Source: Amorphophallus konjac
Lineage: Eukaryota; Streptophyta; Magnoliopsida; Alismatales; Araceae
NCBI GenBank assembly: GCA_022559845.1
Contig: JAHNEJ010001737.1
Coordinates: 30,120-94,119, forward strand
Direction: 5' to 3'
Length of the DNA: 64,000 bases
Made by a program: the position numbers and the translations under genes. Positions 1 through 12,400 of the stretch are shown here, one piece after another. Every line of letters begins with the position of its first letter. Positions within the stretch are counted from its first letter, which is position 1. The notes below the pieces were generated by a model. It saw only the letters and a list, made by a program, of their open reading frames with translations. It did not search any database and had not been told where the DNA came from.

Positions 1-946
1 TAGCGCACCTACGGGTGGTTTTTGCTAAAGGAAATCACTCACTTGGTGATTTCTATTCTACAATATCTCTCTAATCTTTCTATGAAGTAAAATATGCTAC
101 CAGGAAAAAAAAAGAGAACTGAAGATTTATTCCAAATGAATAGGATAAGTTTGATGGTTCACTTGAACCTATCTTATTGTACCCTTCCAGAAAAAATAAA
201 CAAGAAAAAGATTGCAGTTCTCTCTGGCTTTTCAAAACCTTGAACAATTCTCCTCTGCTTGCAAGAAGCTCACTTCAAACAAATGTATATAAGTCGATGA
301 ATAAGAGTAGGAAGTCTTACAAGTTCATGTCCATGAAAAGACCTCCATCCAGTGTTTTTGGAATCATACAGGACTGGTAGTCAAAGAAAAAGTTATGGTT
401 CTAACATGGCATACACCTGGAGACATGTCTAGGCAGACCCACTCTGCAGTGCAGAGTGGATTGCAGAAGGGTGTCCTGCCTCTTTCCCTCCCACTCAGCC
501 ACTCTGCACAACCTTATGAGACAACACCCAACAGACCTAATTTTATGGAAGTTAACTAAAGTAAATGTTTCTAGCTTGTCATTTTCCCATTACCAAAATT
601 CGGTAATACTGTCAAATTGCCCCATAACCTAGTCAAGTGAACTCCCCCAACTACCCTAGAAGTGGAACATCATAGGGCATCCAACTTTGTGAAAAACCAC
701 TTTCCAAAAAAATATCACCTTCCAAAACAAGTGAACTAATAACAGCTAACGCAATAGGTATGAACGTCACATAATCATGATGAAATTCATACCTTAGAAG
801 CTGCCAACTTATTGTTAAGCCAGTAAAACCAAAGCAAAAAATATTGAGTTAACATCAACTGCTCACATCACGAAGTCCAGAAGTGGCAGGGATCTCAAGT
901 TCACAACTCCTCGTGTATAACAAGCAAGTAAAGACTGGAGAATTAC
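1..946 (-). other. Intron 7 of the DXS-like gene (no exon found)
   Basis: The minus strand was read for the next DXS exon (expected to resume with an IGKGR-like segment and a GYG motif). None is visible, so the C-terminal exons lie outside the window. A short dyad (9-bp arms, CCACTCTGC and GCAGAGTGG) occurs near 430-450. No recognisable transposon is present. Confidence 0.5.
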
Positions 947-1225
947 CTCGAGTGGGATGCCACAGCATGGAGAGTTGTCTATACCCACAATAACTCCTCT
1001 AGGGAATCGAAAGCAAACTGGTCTATCATTGATGGATGCAGCAGTGGCTACCATGTGAACGAGTTCATGTTCATCTGATGGTGCCATGACAATCATGTTA
1101 GGCAAGCATGCAAGAAATGTTATATCAAAGGCCCCACACTGAACGGGCCCATCAGGTCCCACCAACCCAGCATCAGTAACTGCAAAACGCACAGGTATTT
1201 TCTGAAGATCCACATCTTGAATGAC
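947..1225 (-). CDS. DXS: DXS-like exon 7
   Basis: The exon is 279 nt; acceptor CTTACAG, donor CTCGAG|GTAATT, phase 0 on both sides. It encodes [20 protein letters not shown], then [20 protein letters not shown], then [20 protein letters not shown] and PVCFRFPRG. In active DXS the segment DRAGLVGADGPTH carries an Arg and a His (E. coli His431). Here these read TDAG and GPVQ, so both are replaced. It continues exon 6 exactly at the family-conserved YDQ|V junction. Confidence 0.92.
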
Positions 1226-4200
1226 CTGTAAGGTATGTAAACAAAGATATGCAAGTCCATATGTTATGCATAGGGCCTTTACCTCTGAGACAGAAAAAAT
1301 GTAAACAAGAGAAAGGTTGATAAAAATAGCTCAGTTGCATAAACTAATATCTCCAAACCTTCAACGACTTTCTTGAGGTGACTGTCTAAGTATGCACCTT
1401 TCTGGGACATCAATTTACTCATCATAAGCTCAACAACACAGACATGATAAAATTACTGTGCAGTTTGGAGACTAACATATCATTGCACTTGTTCAAATGT
1501 TGGCTTTTTTGTCATTTATCTAAAATCTGATCATTTATTTTGAGGATCAATGTTGGATGCACTGATTAGACTGAAGAACGAATCAACTAATCTGCATCTT
1601 TTATGGATGCTATAAGAGAGACAGATCGCCAGTTTCTCAACTGTGAAATCATTTTTTTAAAGTGGGTGGTACCACTGTATATATAAATTAAACATGAGAA
1701 GAAGGATTTGCAAGTATATGCTGTGATCTCTCAAAACATCCCTTTACATCGCTATACAAAAGGAAGAGGGTCCCACCAAGAAGAACAGCCCACTCTCTCA
1801 TCCTATCATTAACAAAATCCCCTACTCTCTCTGGTATGGTGGCCTCGTTTTTTGAAAATTATCTCATTCCTTTTACCCCAAATGGCCCAAAGGGTAGTAT
1901 GGAGGATGAGCCACCAGATCCACCTATCATCCTTGAGCGGCCAGTGCCTGTGCCATTCCCTCGAGAGCTGCTCAACTGTCTGTCTTAGCTACAAGCCACA
2001 TTGGATCTTGGATAAGATATGCCGCCACACATCTCGGGAAAAGTCACAGCCAGTGAAGAGGTGGTCCATATTCTCCTCCTCTATCCTACACAAGCAGCAC
2101 CATGTCTAGATACCATCCAAGAAGGTAGCAAGTCCATCACAAGTAGGAAACCTCCCGTGTGAGATCCTCCACAATAGAACCTTCACTTTGAGAGGGCCCC
2201 TAGGTTGCCATACTTGCCTATGCAAAGGATGTCTCAGTCCGCTGTCAGCAATTACCTGGTATGCCGATTTGACCGAGAAGCGCCCCTCCTTATCCCATCT
2301 CCACGTCCACCCATCTGTCATGCTCTCATCTGGCTTATGCTGCTGAAGGATTTAAAGCATATTCCCAATTTGTACAATCTCCTCATCCGGCAGGTGCCTT
2401 CTGAAAGCTGGGCTCCAGGTATCCCCTGATGACTGCCTATCAAACAACTGACTCACCACTGCCAATGGCTCCACTGAGACTACATCTAGTCTAAGAAAGA
2501 ACTCCTCAAGAGGAGAATTTGTGGACCATCTGTCCTTCCAAAAACAGCAATGTTGTCCACCCCCAGCCTAACTCTAACTCCTATCACGATGACATCAATT
2601 CTCCGCAATATGCCCTTCCAGACATGAGATATGTGTCACTAAGGTGAGGTTGACAAATCCCAAATCCTTACTCTACCATACTATTTTTGCTTGATAACCA
2701 TGCTCCAAACCCCTCCTCCTTTGTGTGGCATTTCCAAAGCCATGTGCTCAATAAGGCCATGTTGAAATCCCTGATGTTTTTTAGGCCCAGTCAGCCCACC
2801 TCCTTGCTCTTACATGCTCTTCCTCATGCAATGACATGCCATCCTCTACCCCTCGTTACACTATCAAGCCAAAAGAGCCTTGCTTGAGTGGATTGCAACT
2901 TCCTTGCTATTAAGAGAGGGATCTGGAAAGTAGAGAGGAAGTAGATAGGGAGGCTATTTACAAATTTGCACAGTACCAACCGGCCTCCATACGAGAGCAG
3001 CTTTGCGCTCCACCTTGCAAGTCTAGACTCAAACCTCTGCCTCATTGATTACCAATCCCTACACTGTAAAACATTGTGGGTCAAAGGAAGACACAAGTAG
3101 GTAATAGAAAATTGGCCAACCTGACAGCCTAAAATAGCCGCAGCTCTCCTTATGGCTCTCTGTTCTAGATTCACACCAATCACTAGCTCTTATTGAGATT
3201 GACCTTGAGTCCATTGACCTCCTGTACTAGTTCCAACATCATTCTAATGTTGTAAAGCTACCCCTCGCCTTCTGCGACAAATAGTATTATATCATCAGCA
3301 TACTACAGGTGGGATATGTATTGGCCCTATGGAGCAACTTGGAACCCCCTGATTAGACCATGAGCCTCAACTCTCATCCACATCTTGCTCAAAATCTACG
3401 CAACTAGAACAAACATAAGAGGGGACAAGGGGTCGTCCTGCCTTAATCCACTACCGCTATAAAAATAGGGGGTGGATTCCCCATTAATGAGGACTGCAAA
3501 TGTCACTGATTGGATGCATGCCCTAATACATCCAATCCACCTACCATCAAAACCCATCCTATTAAGAACCTCCAACAGGCACTTCCAGCTGACCCGGTCA
3601 TATGCTTTTTCAAAATCAAGCTTGAACACCAAACCTCTCTTCCTTTGTGCCTTGATAGTAGGCAATCATGTGCAACCAAAAAATTCTCTTGAATGATGCG
3701 TCTTTTGATGAAAGCTCCCTGATACCAACTAACAACCATGCCCATAACACTATCTAGTCTGGTTGCTAGCAACTTTGTAATTATTTCATAGGTCCCATTG
3801 AGCAAACTAATGGGCCTATAGTCTTTCAACCACTTAGCACCTTGCTTCTTAGGGAAGAGAACAAGCAAAGTTTCGTTGATACCGCTCAGATGAGCCCTCT
3901 TTTCTTGGAATTTCTACAAAGCTTGGAGAAGATCTGCTTTTATAATGTCCCAACAATGGTGGGAAAAAGCCATAGGGAAGCCGTCCGACCGTAGGGCTTT
4001 GTCACCTGCAAGAGAGAATATAGTCTTCTTCACCTCCTCTTCCTCAAAAGGGTGGGAAAGAACCTGGGTCTCCTCTGCCGACAGGCGTAGGAGGAGGTCC
4101 TCTGCAATGGACATTCTGGCTAACTCCTCCTCAGAGAAGAGACGGGAGTAGAAATTACTAGCATGCCTCTTGATATCTTCAGGTGTGGTGTACAAGTAGT

Positions 4201-6437
4201 TCCCCTCTCTAATGCATTTGATGTAGTTCAATCGCCTTCTCCCTGATGCAACCTTTTGGAAATAGGAAGTATTCTTATCTCCCTTCTTAATCCATTTTCC
4301 TGGCTCTCTGCTTCCAGTAGATTTCCTCTTTAGTGAAGATCTCATTAAAATCTACCTTCAACTTGTCACGTTGACTTCTGTCGGGTTCGTCTAGTAGACA
4401 TGCCTCCTCCAATTCATCTAGTCCCTCTAGTTGAAGCAGAGTCTTGTTCTGCGCTGCTTTGCCAAGAAAAATCTTGTTGGTGCCCCATTTAGTCAACTCT
4501 TTTGCTAAGTGCTTCAATTTCCCCATCATTCTGACCATGGCAAACAACTCCTACCTTTGCCTCCCACATTCTCTACCGACTGTGTCCATAAAATCTTCCT
4601 TTGAAGCAATATCTTTCCATTTGAAATGCATCTACCACGCCCTCATGTAAGTAGTCATGAGCAGAATAAGTTTGTGATCATAAATAGACACGGCCAAAAC
4701 TATAGCCTCCATGTGTGGTAAGTGATCTTCCCGATCAACTAAGACGAGGAATCTATCAAGTCTGGATAGTGCTGGACCAGCTCTTGAGTTTGACCATGTG
4801 AATTGTGCATCGGAGGCATGGACATCAATCAAAGCTGCTGCAACCCCAAAGGAACCAAGCCACCTGACCTCTCCTACGTCGAGAGAACGGTATTAAACCC
4901 CCCCATACACACCATAGACGGCGTGAGCTGGCATAGTGAAATAGGAGCTCTTCCCACAATGCTTGTTTGTCCTCATTGTTCTAAGGTCCACAGACCCTTG
5001 AGAAGTCCCATATGAAGCCGTCCTTGATGCTGCGGAAAGAGAGAGATATAGCTCCCTTGCCAATATATCTGAACTCCTCCACCTCTTCCACCCCAAGATC
5101 ATTCCACATCACCATAATACCCCCTGCTCTCCCCTCAGCTGGAGAGGCCACCCGTCTAGACATCCTAGTTCCCCCAACCTCCCACATAAGGGCCACCCCA
5201 TCCCCCTCACACTTTGTTTCTTGAAGACAGAAAATGTCAATCTTACATCTCCTGACAAGGTCCTTTACTGCTCTTCTTTTCTCCCTTCCCCCATCCTCCT
5301 CACATTTTATGAGACAATTCTCATTGGTAATGGGAATTATTCTCCCCTCCCTCACCCTCTTGTTCTTCATCACCCCCCTAACTACCCTTTTCACACCACC
5401 TGGCAGATTTTCCACCCCTGATCTCCCTAAGCCAAAGTAACTAGCCACCTCTTCTGGACTTTCATAAATAGCCCCTTATTGTCCTTCCCAAGCTTGGAGG
5501 ACACCCCTAGCTTCTCAAGCACCTCAGTACATCTCCCCACCACAGCCACCATCTCCTTGACCTCCTCTTTCCCAGCCCATACATCTCCTTCCGGATCTCC
5601 CCATACTGTTGTCCCAATCTTGGTCCCGGGATTGCTTCCTCGGCCCCAGCTGAAAGGTCCTCCAAAAAAAATGAAGGATGTTCTTCTTCCTGAACTAGTT
5701 CCTTGAAAAGGGCTGCAAAGTTAACCAGGACCGAAGGACACAGTGCCCCGAGGCCCCACTTCGTGTGCTCCAGCAAGAGACCCTCACTTCTTTCAACCTC
5801 CGATGGGTTGGAAGGCGAGAGCGAGGCAAATCATTCATGCTGGCTGGTAAGAGTAGCCCTCACCATAGAGGCATGCAGGTCAGCAAATTCTCCTACAACT
5901 AGCCGACCGGCACCCGGGACACCGCCAGAACCAGAGTCCAGATCACCCCTACCGCACCTCGGCCATTGTGGCAACAACCTTTGTAGGATTGTTGGGTCAC
6001 ATCGCCGTTCGACTGTCATCCCCGCACCGCCCAACTCCGCCAAGGCCGGTTGGCTAGCCACTAGCAAGACGGAAGACAAAATCCCATCGAATTCCTGAAG
6101 AGGCGGCAAATTCTCCTGCAACTGGAATGGCTGGGAGTAGTCCACATGCGGTCGATGGATCGCCTCTGATTTCTTCTGTGTGACTGCCAGTAGGTCGCTG
6201 TTGAACCCTGAAAATTATACAAAAAGGTGGGAGCCCCCCCCCTCCGGTGGTTTGTAGACCGGAGGACCCCCTCCGGTTGCATGTGCACCGGAGGGGGGGT
6301 CCTCCGATCCCAGTCAAACCGGAGGGGGGGTCCTCCGATCCCAGTCAAACCGGAGGGGGAACCCTCACCGGTACTGTACCAGAGGGGGGTTCCCCTCCTC
6401 CATTTCCTGCTGCTGCAGAGAGAAGAAAAAAAAGAAA

Positions 6438-6468
<31 letters not shown>

Positions 6469-9400
6469 AATGTGAACCCCCTCCGGTCACTACACCGGAG
6501 AGGGAACCCCCTCTGGTACTGTACCAGAGGGGGGGTTCCCCTCCTCCATTTCTGCTGCTGCGGAAAAAAAAAAAAAGAAAAAAGAATGTGAGGAGGTTAG
6601 ACCCCCTCCGGTACATGCACCGGAGGGGGAAACCCCCTCCAATCACTACATGCACCGGAGGGGGAACCCCCTCCGGTACACGAACCAGAGGGACCCCCTC
6701 CGGTCCCAGTCAAATCGGAGGGGGAACCCCTCCGGTACATGCACCGGAGGGGGGGGTTTCCCCTCCATTTTCTGCGGAAAAATAGTAAAAAAAAATTAAA
6801 GGAGGGAGAGGAAAGGTTACCTTGTCCCTTGGGCTTCCACCGGAGGGGGTGCTTCCACTATAGCCTCCTAGCCTCCGGTCCACTTCCACCTCCTATAAAA
6901 GGGAGCCTAGAGCTCCAAGGAAGAGACGAAGCAAGAGGAAAGAGAGAACTCATGAGGAAGACGTGGCGAGCTTCTAAGAGGCCCAAGTGAAGAAAAAAAA
7001 AGAAGGAGAGTTTGAGCAGCTTACGTAAAAGGAGCCCTTGGAACTTCTTAAGGCCTTGAAGGCTTGAAGGAAGAAATGCTTTGTTGTTAAAAAAACCCAC
7101 AAAGGGGATATATTTCATGCACGCCCCTATCATTAGGGGTATTACCATTGTGGTGAAGGAAGGTTGTTGAAATAATAGAGAAATCGAGTGAATTTCAGAA
7201 ATAGCATAAAGTCATGCAGAAATCTCGAAAAATTGCAGAAATATCCCCCGTGAGCAGAAAATTATAGAAATACCTCCGATGGCAGGAAAATTGTGGAAAT
7301 GCCCCCCGATGGCGGGAAAATTGCGAAAATGTCCCGAGGGTAGAAAAATTGCATAAATATCCCCGATGGCGGAAAAATTAAAAAAAATACCCCAAATGGT
7401 GGGAAAATTACAAAAATACCCTCAATGGTGGAAAAATGCAAAAGACCCTGGAATATCAGAAAAATTGCGGAAATACCACATTTGTGGGAAAATTACATGA
7501 AAGTCATTACTCAGTCTAGAAACTGCACAAGTTCATGGTTTGTCTCAAAATCACTAAAGAATGATCTTGTTCCGGTTGGCGCCATTTGCATGACTCGGTG
7601 GAGCGAGACCACGCCCCTTCCCTGAAGCAGTGTGCGCTCTCCTGAGTTCGACTTATGGTTAACCATCTAAGCCCATGTATCTATTTCATGGCCAAGAGCT
7701 ATCATGACCGAAAACTCAGAAATTGATGAAATTGCAAATAAACTCTGAAAGGTCAAGAAAATTCATACTCGGAATGGAATGCCTGATGGGACATCGAAGC
7801 AAGGCCACTAACTTTTTTATTTACATTTGTATCCTTTAGTTTGCATTTATATCCTTAGGTTAATTGGGTTTGCAATTTTATGACATTATAAGCCAAAGGG
7901 TTAGTCACTAGGAGTTAGTGGGTTTCTTTGCAAATGACCATGGAGGCCCGGCGGGACCCCCACCCTCTCTCCTATTGAGCCACTTGGCTGCAAGGGCCCA
8001 TGGGGGTTGGTCCATGGTCCACCTTAGACTTGAACCAAGGAGAGGGAGGAAGAAATTCAAATTTCTCTCCCCTTTTTTTCAAAGGGGCGCCCCCCTTTAT
8101 AGGATATTATATTCATGTTGTAATTTTTTATTTATGGCCATTTGACCACATGGGAGAATAATTCTCCTATCCCTTATTTGCCCCTCCCTAACCCTAGATC
8201 TGAGGGCAATTAAGTCTTTTGGTCAGAGCTATATAACCCTCGTATTTCCATATTTTGGGAATTAATGCAAAGAAAATCAGAAAATTGTGTGTTCTTGTGC
8301 CTTGGGCGCCCCTCCCCTCTCTCCCCCTTCTTGCAGCTGTGAAAGTTGCAGCATTCTCCAAGGTGTGAAGCCTTGATTCTGGGAGTGATTCCCACCTCTA
8401 TCACCTCCGTTGGATGTGATTTCCAGCCACCGCCGCCGCCGCCTCCGTTCGTGCCGCCGTCGAGCCGCCACAGCCCGTTCTTTGAAGTGATGTCCAGGAT
8501 TCTAAGATCCAGGACAGAAGCTCAAATAAAAGGTTGGTCCTCCCAATCCGTGTATCTGATGATCTTGAAATTTTGAGAGATCATTCCCCTCCTTGTTAGC
8601 CATTCCTAGTTTAAATTTCGTGTCAATCCGCCACCGTTTGCTATTTTTCCCAGTCATTTAGTTCCACCCCTGACAGTCTGCCAAACAGCAGATCTGCGGG
8701 ATAGTAGTCTGTTATTATATTTTTCCCGCCCCCTTATCCATCTCCACAAATTACCAAAAAATTCATGCGTGATCCTCACTTCTGACCCTTCCACCCATAA
8801 AATTCCCAGAGTCCATATCGACCATTTTCCTTTGGGTCAAAATTCGTTTTTCAGGCAGATCCCATTCTGTCCTGCTTGATCTGGATTTCGAGCCAGAAAC
8901 AACTACAACCCACAGAGTTTTTCATTTCCAATCCGTTTACTGGATGGTTGTGAAATTAATTTATGTTGTAGCACTTTGAGTCCTCTGTCCAACGGCGCTG
9001 ATCTCGTCTCGATCCGCATCCGGATCTGGGCGCAACAATTGTTTTCGTGGAGGCGCGCAGATCTGTTCCGAGTCAGGCCAGCAAGAGCAGTACGCCGGAT
9101 AATTCCTCGAAAAATACGTCGGCTCAGATTCAGCCGCCGCCGAGTTCAGAGATCGAAGAGAAGGATTCCACCGGCATCCCAGCCAACCGTCTCGACCAGA
9201 AGTCGACCGGAAGCCGCCGTCCCAGTAGCCGAGTTCGCTTGCTGTCCAGCGAGTCGGAACAGTACCGAGTCGGACCAGCAGCTCGCCTCCGGCCCGATAG
9301 CCCTTCCGGCTTGCTGCCCGTCAACCCGAGTTCGTTACTCCCGGGGCCCATGTGTAGCCCTTTACCTCCCTGCGTGGAGTGGGCAATAAAATCATTTCTG

Positions 9401-12400
9401 TAATTATTGTTAATTATTTGTACCGGGAGTATGAGTCTTGGTCGGGATCGCCTTCCTCACGCCCGGAGGGTGGAGATATCGTTTTCGCTCCCCTCTCTTG
9501 GCATTTTGCTTATTTCGTATGTGTTTTAATGTCGCTGCAAGAGGGATAGGGTAACTAGCTCGTTCATATCATTTCAAGCACCGCTGTGCGAGAGAGCGCG
9601 AAACCCGTCCCGTGACCCGATCCGAGCACGAAAGTGAGAGTTGACCACCCTAGCTCATTGCCGGCTTCTCAACCGCGCACATCCGCACGCTTCCCTCGCC
9701 AAGGACGAGTCGCGAGTTTGCCTAGAGTCCAAGGTTTGCATCCGAACTGGCATCGAGTCGCATCCCGTCCCGCATCAAATTGGTATCAGAGAGGGTTAGA
9801 GTCTAGGGTAGTCGGTCCAAGGTGTCGCATTGCATTTCGATACCCGATCTATTAAAAAGTGCCTCCGGAACGATAGGTTACGCCTATTGGGAAGGTAGCA
9901 CACTTGCGTGAATGCAATCTTCGGATCAAACCTCCGCCACGTACTGGATACTGGTTGAGTCTAGGTTTGTAGTCGAGTCTGCATTCCAACTTTGCATTGT
10001 TGTTTTAGGGTCGTGTCTAGTCCATTAGGGAGTCAGTTGTCTTGTCCCGAGTGTCTGCATGTCCAACCCACCCATAAGTTCTCCAATTCCCCATGGGTAC
10101 CCAGTACCATCACCCTGACACTATGGGTGAACCCCGAGGTGCCACCCAGGGAGGCCGATCCTGGATGACTTGTTCGCTCTACTCATGGAGCGCATGGATA
10201 GGTCCGACCAAACTCGTAGGGAGCATACCGACCGCTTGGTGGGCCGTTTCAAGGCCATGGAGGACCGTGCCGAGGCTTTCGACCGATCTGTCCAAGGACT
10301 GGTTGGAAAGTTAGAGAGTGTGGGAAGAATCCCCCGCCAGGAGCTCCCCGAAGCTGTTCCGGCCCCTCAGGCGCCGGCTGTCCAGCCCGCCCCTCTGGCC
10401 ACCCATAGTGAGAGTAGCCACTTCCCCGACCAGTGTCCTTCACGTTCACCTATCTTAGAGGACAGTCGGAGGATGCCCCACCCGGGTTTACTCTTGTGAG
10501 TTATGAGGCTGATCAAGAGTTGGTCGAGGAGTACCTCGTTGAGGTTGTGGGGTTAGAGAGCGATCCTAAAGAGTGCCTAGTGGGCCAGGGTGAGGGGCCA
10601 CCCAACGACTCCATCTTATTAGTCACCCCAACCCCACCGGTCGTCCCGGAGTTGTCTGTCCCACCCACTTTATCCTCGGTGGATGTGCCATCCACCGACC
10701 CTGTACTGTCAGCCATCCCACTTTTACCCGTCTCTCCTACAGTGACGCAACCACTAGTCACTATCGTACCACTGTCGACACCCTATGTTGACACGGTATG
10801 GTCTGATTTCTTCCACGCATTCGAGAGACAACGTCTAGACTTCCTTTTCACCGTGCTTCACATCAAACGTCCGGATGACTTTCCCATCACCCACCTCCTT
10901 GTCCTCACACATTTCTGTACTCGAGGACGAGTCTTCTCCAACAGGAGACGGTTAACGAGAGTTGAAACTCGCGACCTTAAGTTGTGGGTCAATCTTTCTT
11001 TACACTTGGTATACGCAGACGGTGTCCGTCACTCTCACCGAGTCGTCCCTTGTGTTTGTATCTCTTTGTCGTCAGTCATAGTAGTACTATGAGTGTCTAA
11101 GTTTGCCTAGGGTCATGTATGGCTTAGGGTCATGTGTGAGTGTTTGTTTCGTACAGTCTGTGAGTATGCACACGAGTCGGTCTAATGCAAGCTCGCAAGT
11201 GTCAGTCCCTTTCGAGTGTAAGGCAAGTCAGAACTATTGTGTGTGTTGTAAACTTGCCTGAGAAATATGGGACCCAGCGGTGATTCCTAGTGAGTATTTG
11301 AGTTGTCTCCTCCCTTTGAGAGTGACCCCACCCCGGAGTGTCCACCACTAGCCTCATTCCACAACAGCGTGTGCATAAAGAACATATACGGGATGAGCAG
11401 GTGACGATTACTAGGAGTGGAGTGTACCTCCGCGCTACCTGGGACAGTGACGGATCCGCAGGAGCCACGTGAACAGCTGCACCCCTTACTCGACGGGGTC
11501 GAGTTTCTCCCACCCAGGGAGAATTGATGGGACATCGAAGCAAGGCCACTAACTTTTTTATTTGTATTTGTATCCTTTAGTTTGCATTTATATCCTTGGG
11601 TTAATTGGGTTTGCAATTGTATGGCATTACAAGCCAAAGGGTTAGTCACTAAGAGTTAGTGGGTTTCTTTGCAAATGGCCATGGAGGCCTGGCGGGACCC
11701 CCACCCTCTCTCCCATTGAGCCACTTGGCTGCTAGGGCCCATGGGGGTTGGTCCATGGTCCACCTTGGACTTGGACCAAGGAGAGGGAGGAAGAAATTCA
11801 AATTTCTCTCCCCCTTTTTTCAAAGGGGCGCCCCCCTTTATAGGATATTATATTCATGTTGTAATTTTTTATTTATGGCCATTTGACCATGTGGGAGAAT
11901 AATTCTCCTATCCCTTATTTGCCCCTCCCTAACCCTAGATCTGAGGGTAGCAATGGTCATTTAGTTAGGTCTATAAAACCCATGTATTTTGTATTTTCAC
12001 AAGAATTAATGCAAAGAAAATTTGGAATTTCTCCGAGAGAGCCCAAGGGCGCCCCTCTCTCCTCTCCCCTTGCAGCATTGATTGCTGCCCCTTTCTTGGG
12101 TGTGAAGCCCTAATCTTGGTGCGACTCCAAGATCTACCACCTCTGCTGGATGTGACTTCCAGCCACCGCCGCCCCCGCCTCCGTTCGTGCCGCCGGCGAG
12201 CCGCCACAGCCCGTTCTTTGAAGTGATGTCCATGATTCTGAGATCCAGGACAGAAGCTCAAAGAAAAGACTGGTCCTCCAAATCCGTGTATCTGATGATC
12301 TTGAAATTTTGAGAGATCATTCCCCTCCTTATTAGCCATTCCCAGTTTAAATTTCGTGTCAATCCGCCACCGTTTGCTATTTTTCCCAGTCATTTAGTTC

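Larger units (their letters stand above)
1653..6193 (-). mobile_element. L1-like LINE, 3' three-quarters (minus strand)
   Basis: A degraded non-LTR retrotransposon. Reading the minus strand from high to low coordinates: ORF1 C-terminal remnant (6193-5507), endonuclease (5448-4632), reverse transcriptase (4547-2824), and a zinc-binding reverse-transcriptase C-terminal domain (2321-about 1860). A short A-run on the minus strand at 1659-1653 fits the 3' poly(A) end. The element is cut at 6193/6194 by a gypsy insertion, and its 5' part resumes at 26726. The reading frame continues across the reconstructed junction. Confidence 0.85.
6199..7783 (+). repeat. Tat-like left LTR, first part
   Basis: Matches the start of the right LTR (24094 onward) to the point ...GGAATGGAATGCC, where the nested LTR element begins. 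It holds the CCGG dyad array (about 6228-6860), a TATA box, and short tandem units of the form ATGGCGGGAAAATTGC... (about 7230-7440). Confidence 0.9.

Noticed and set aside
6227..6785. Several overlapping open frames on both strands rich in Pro, Gly and Arg
   Set aside because: They are by-products of the GC-rich dyad array and microsatellite. They have no start context, no domain, and are open in several frames at once.
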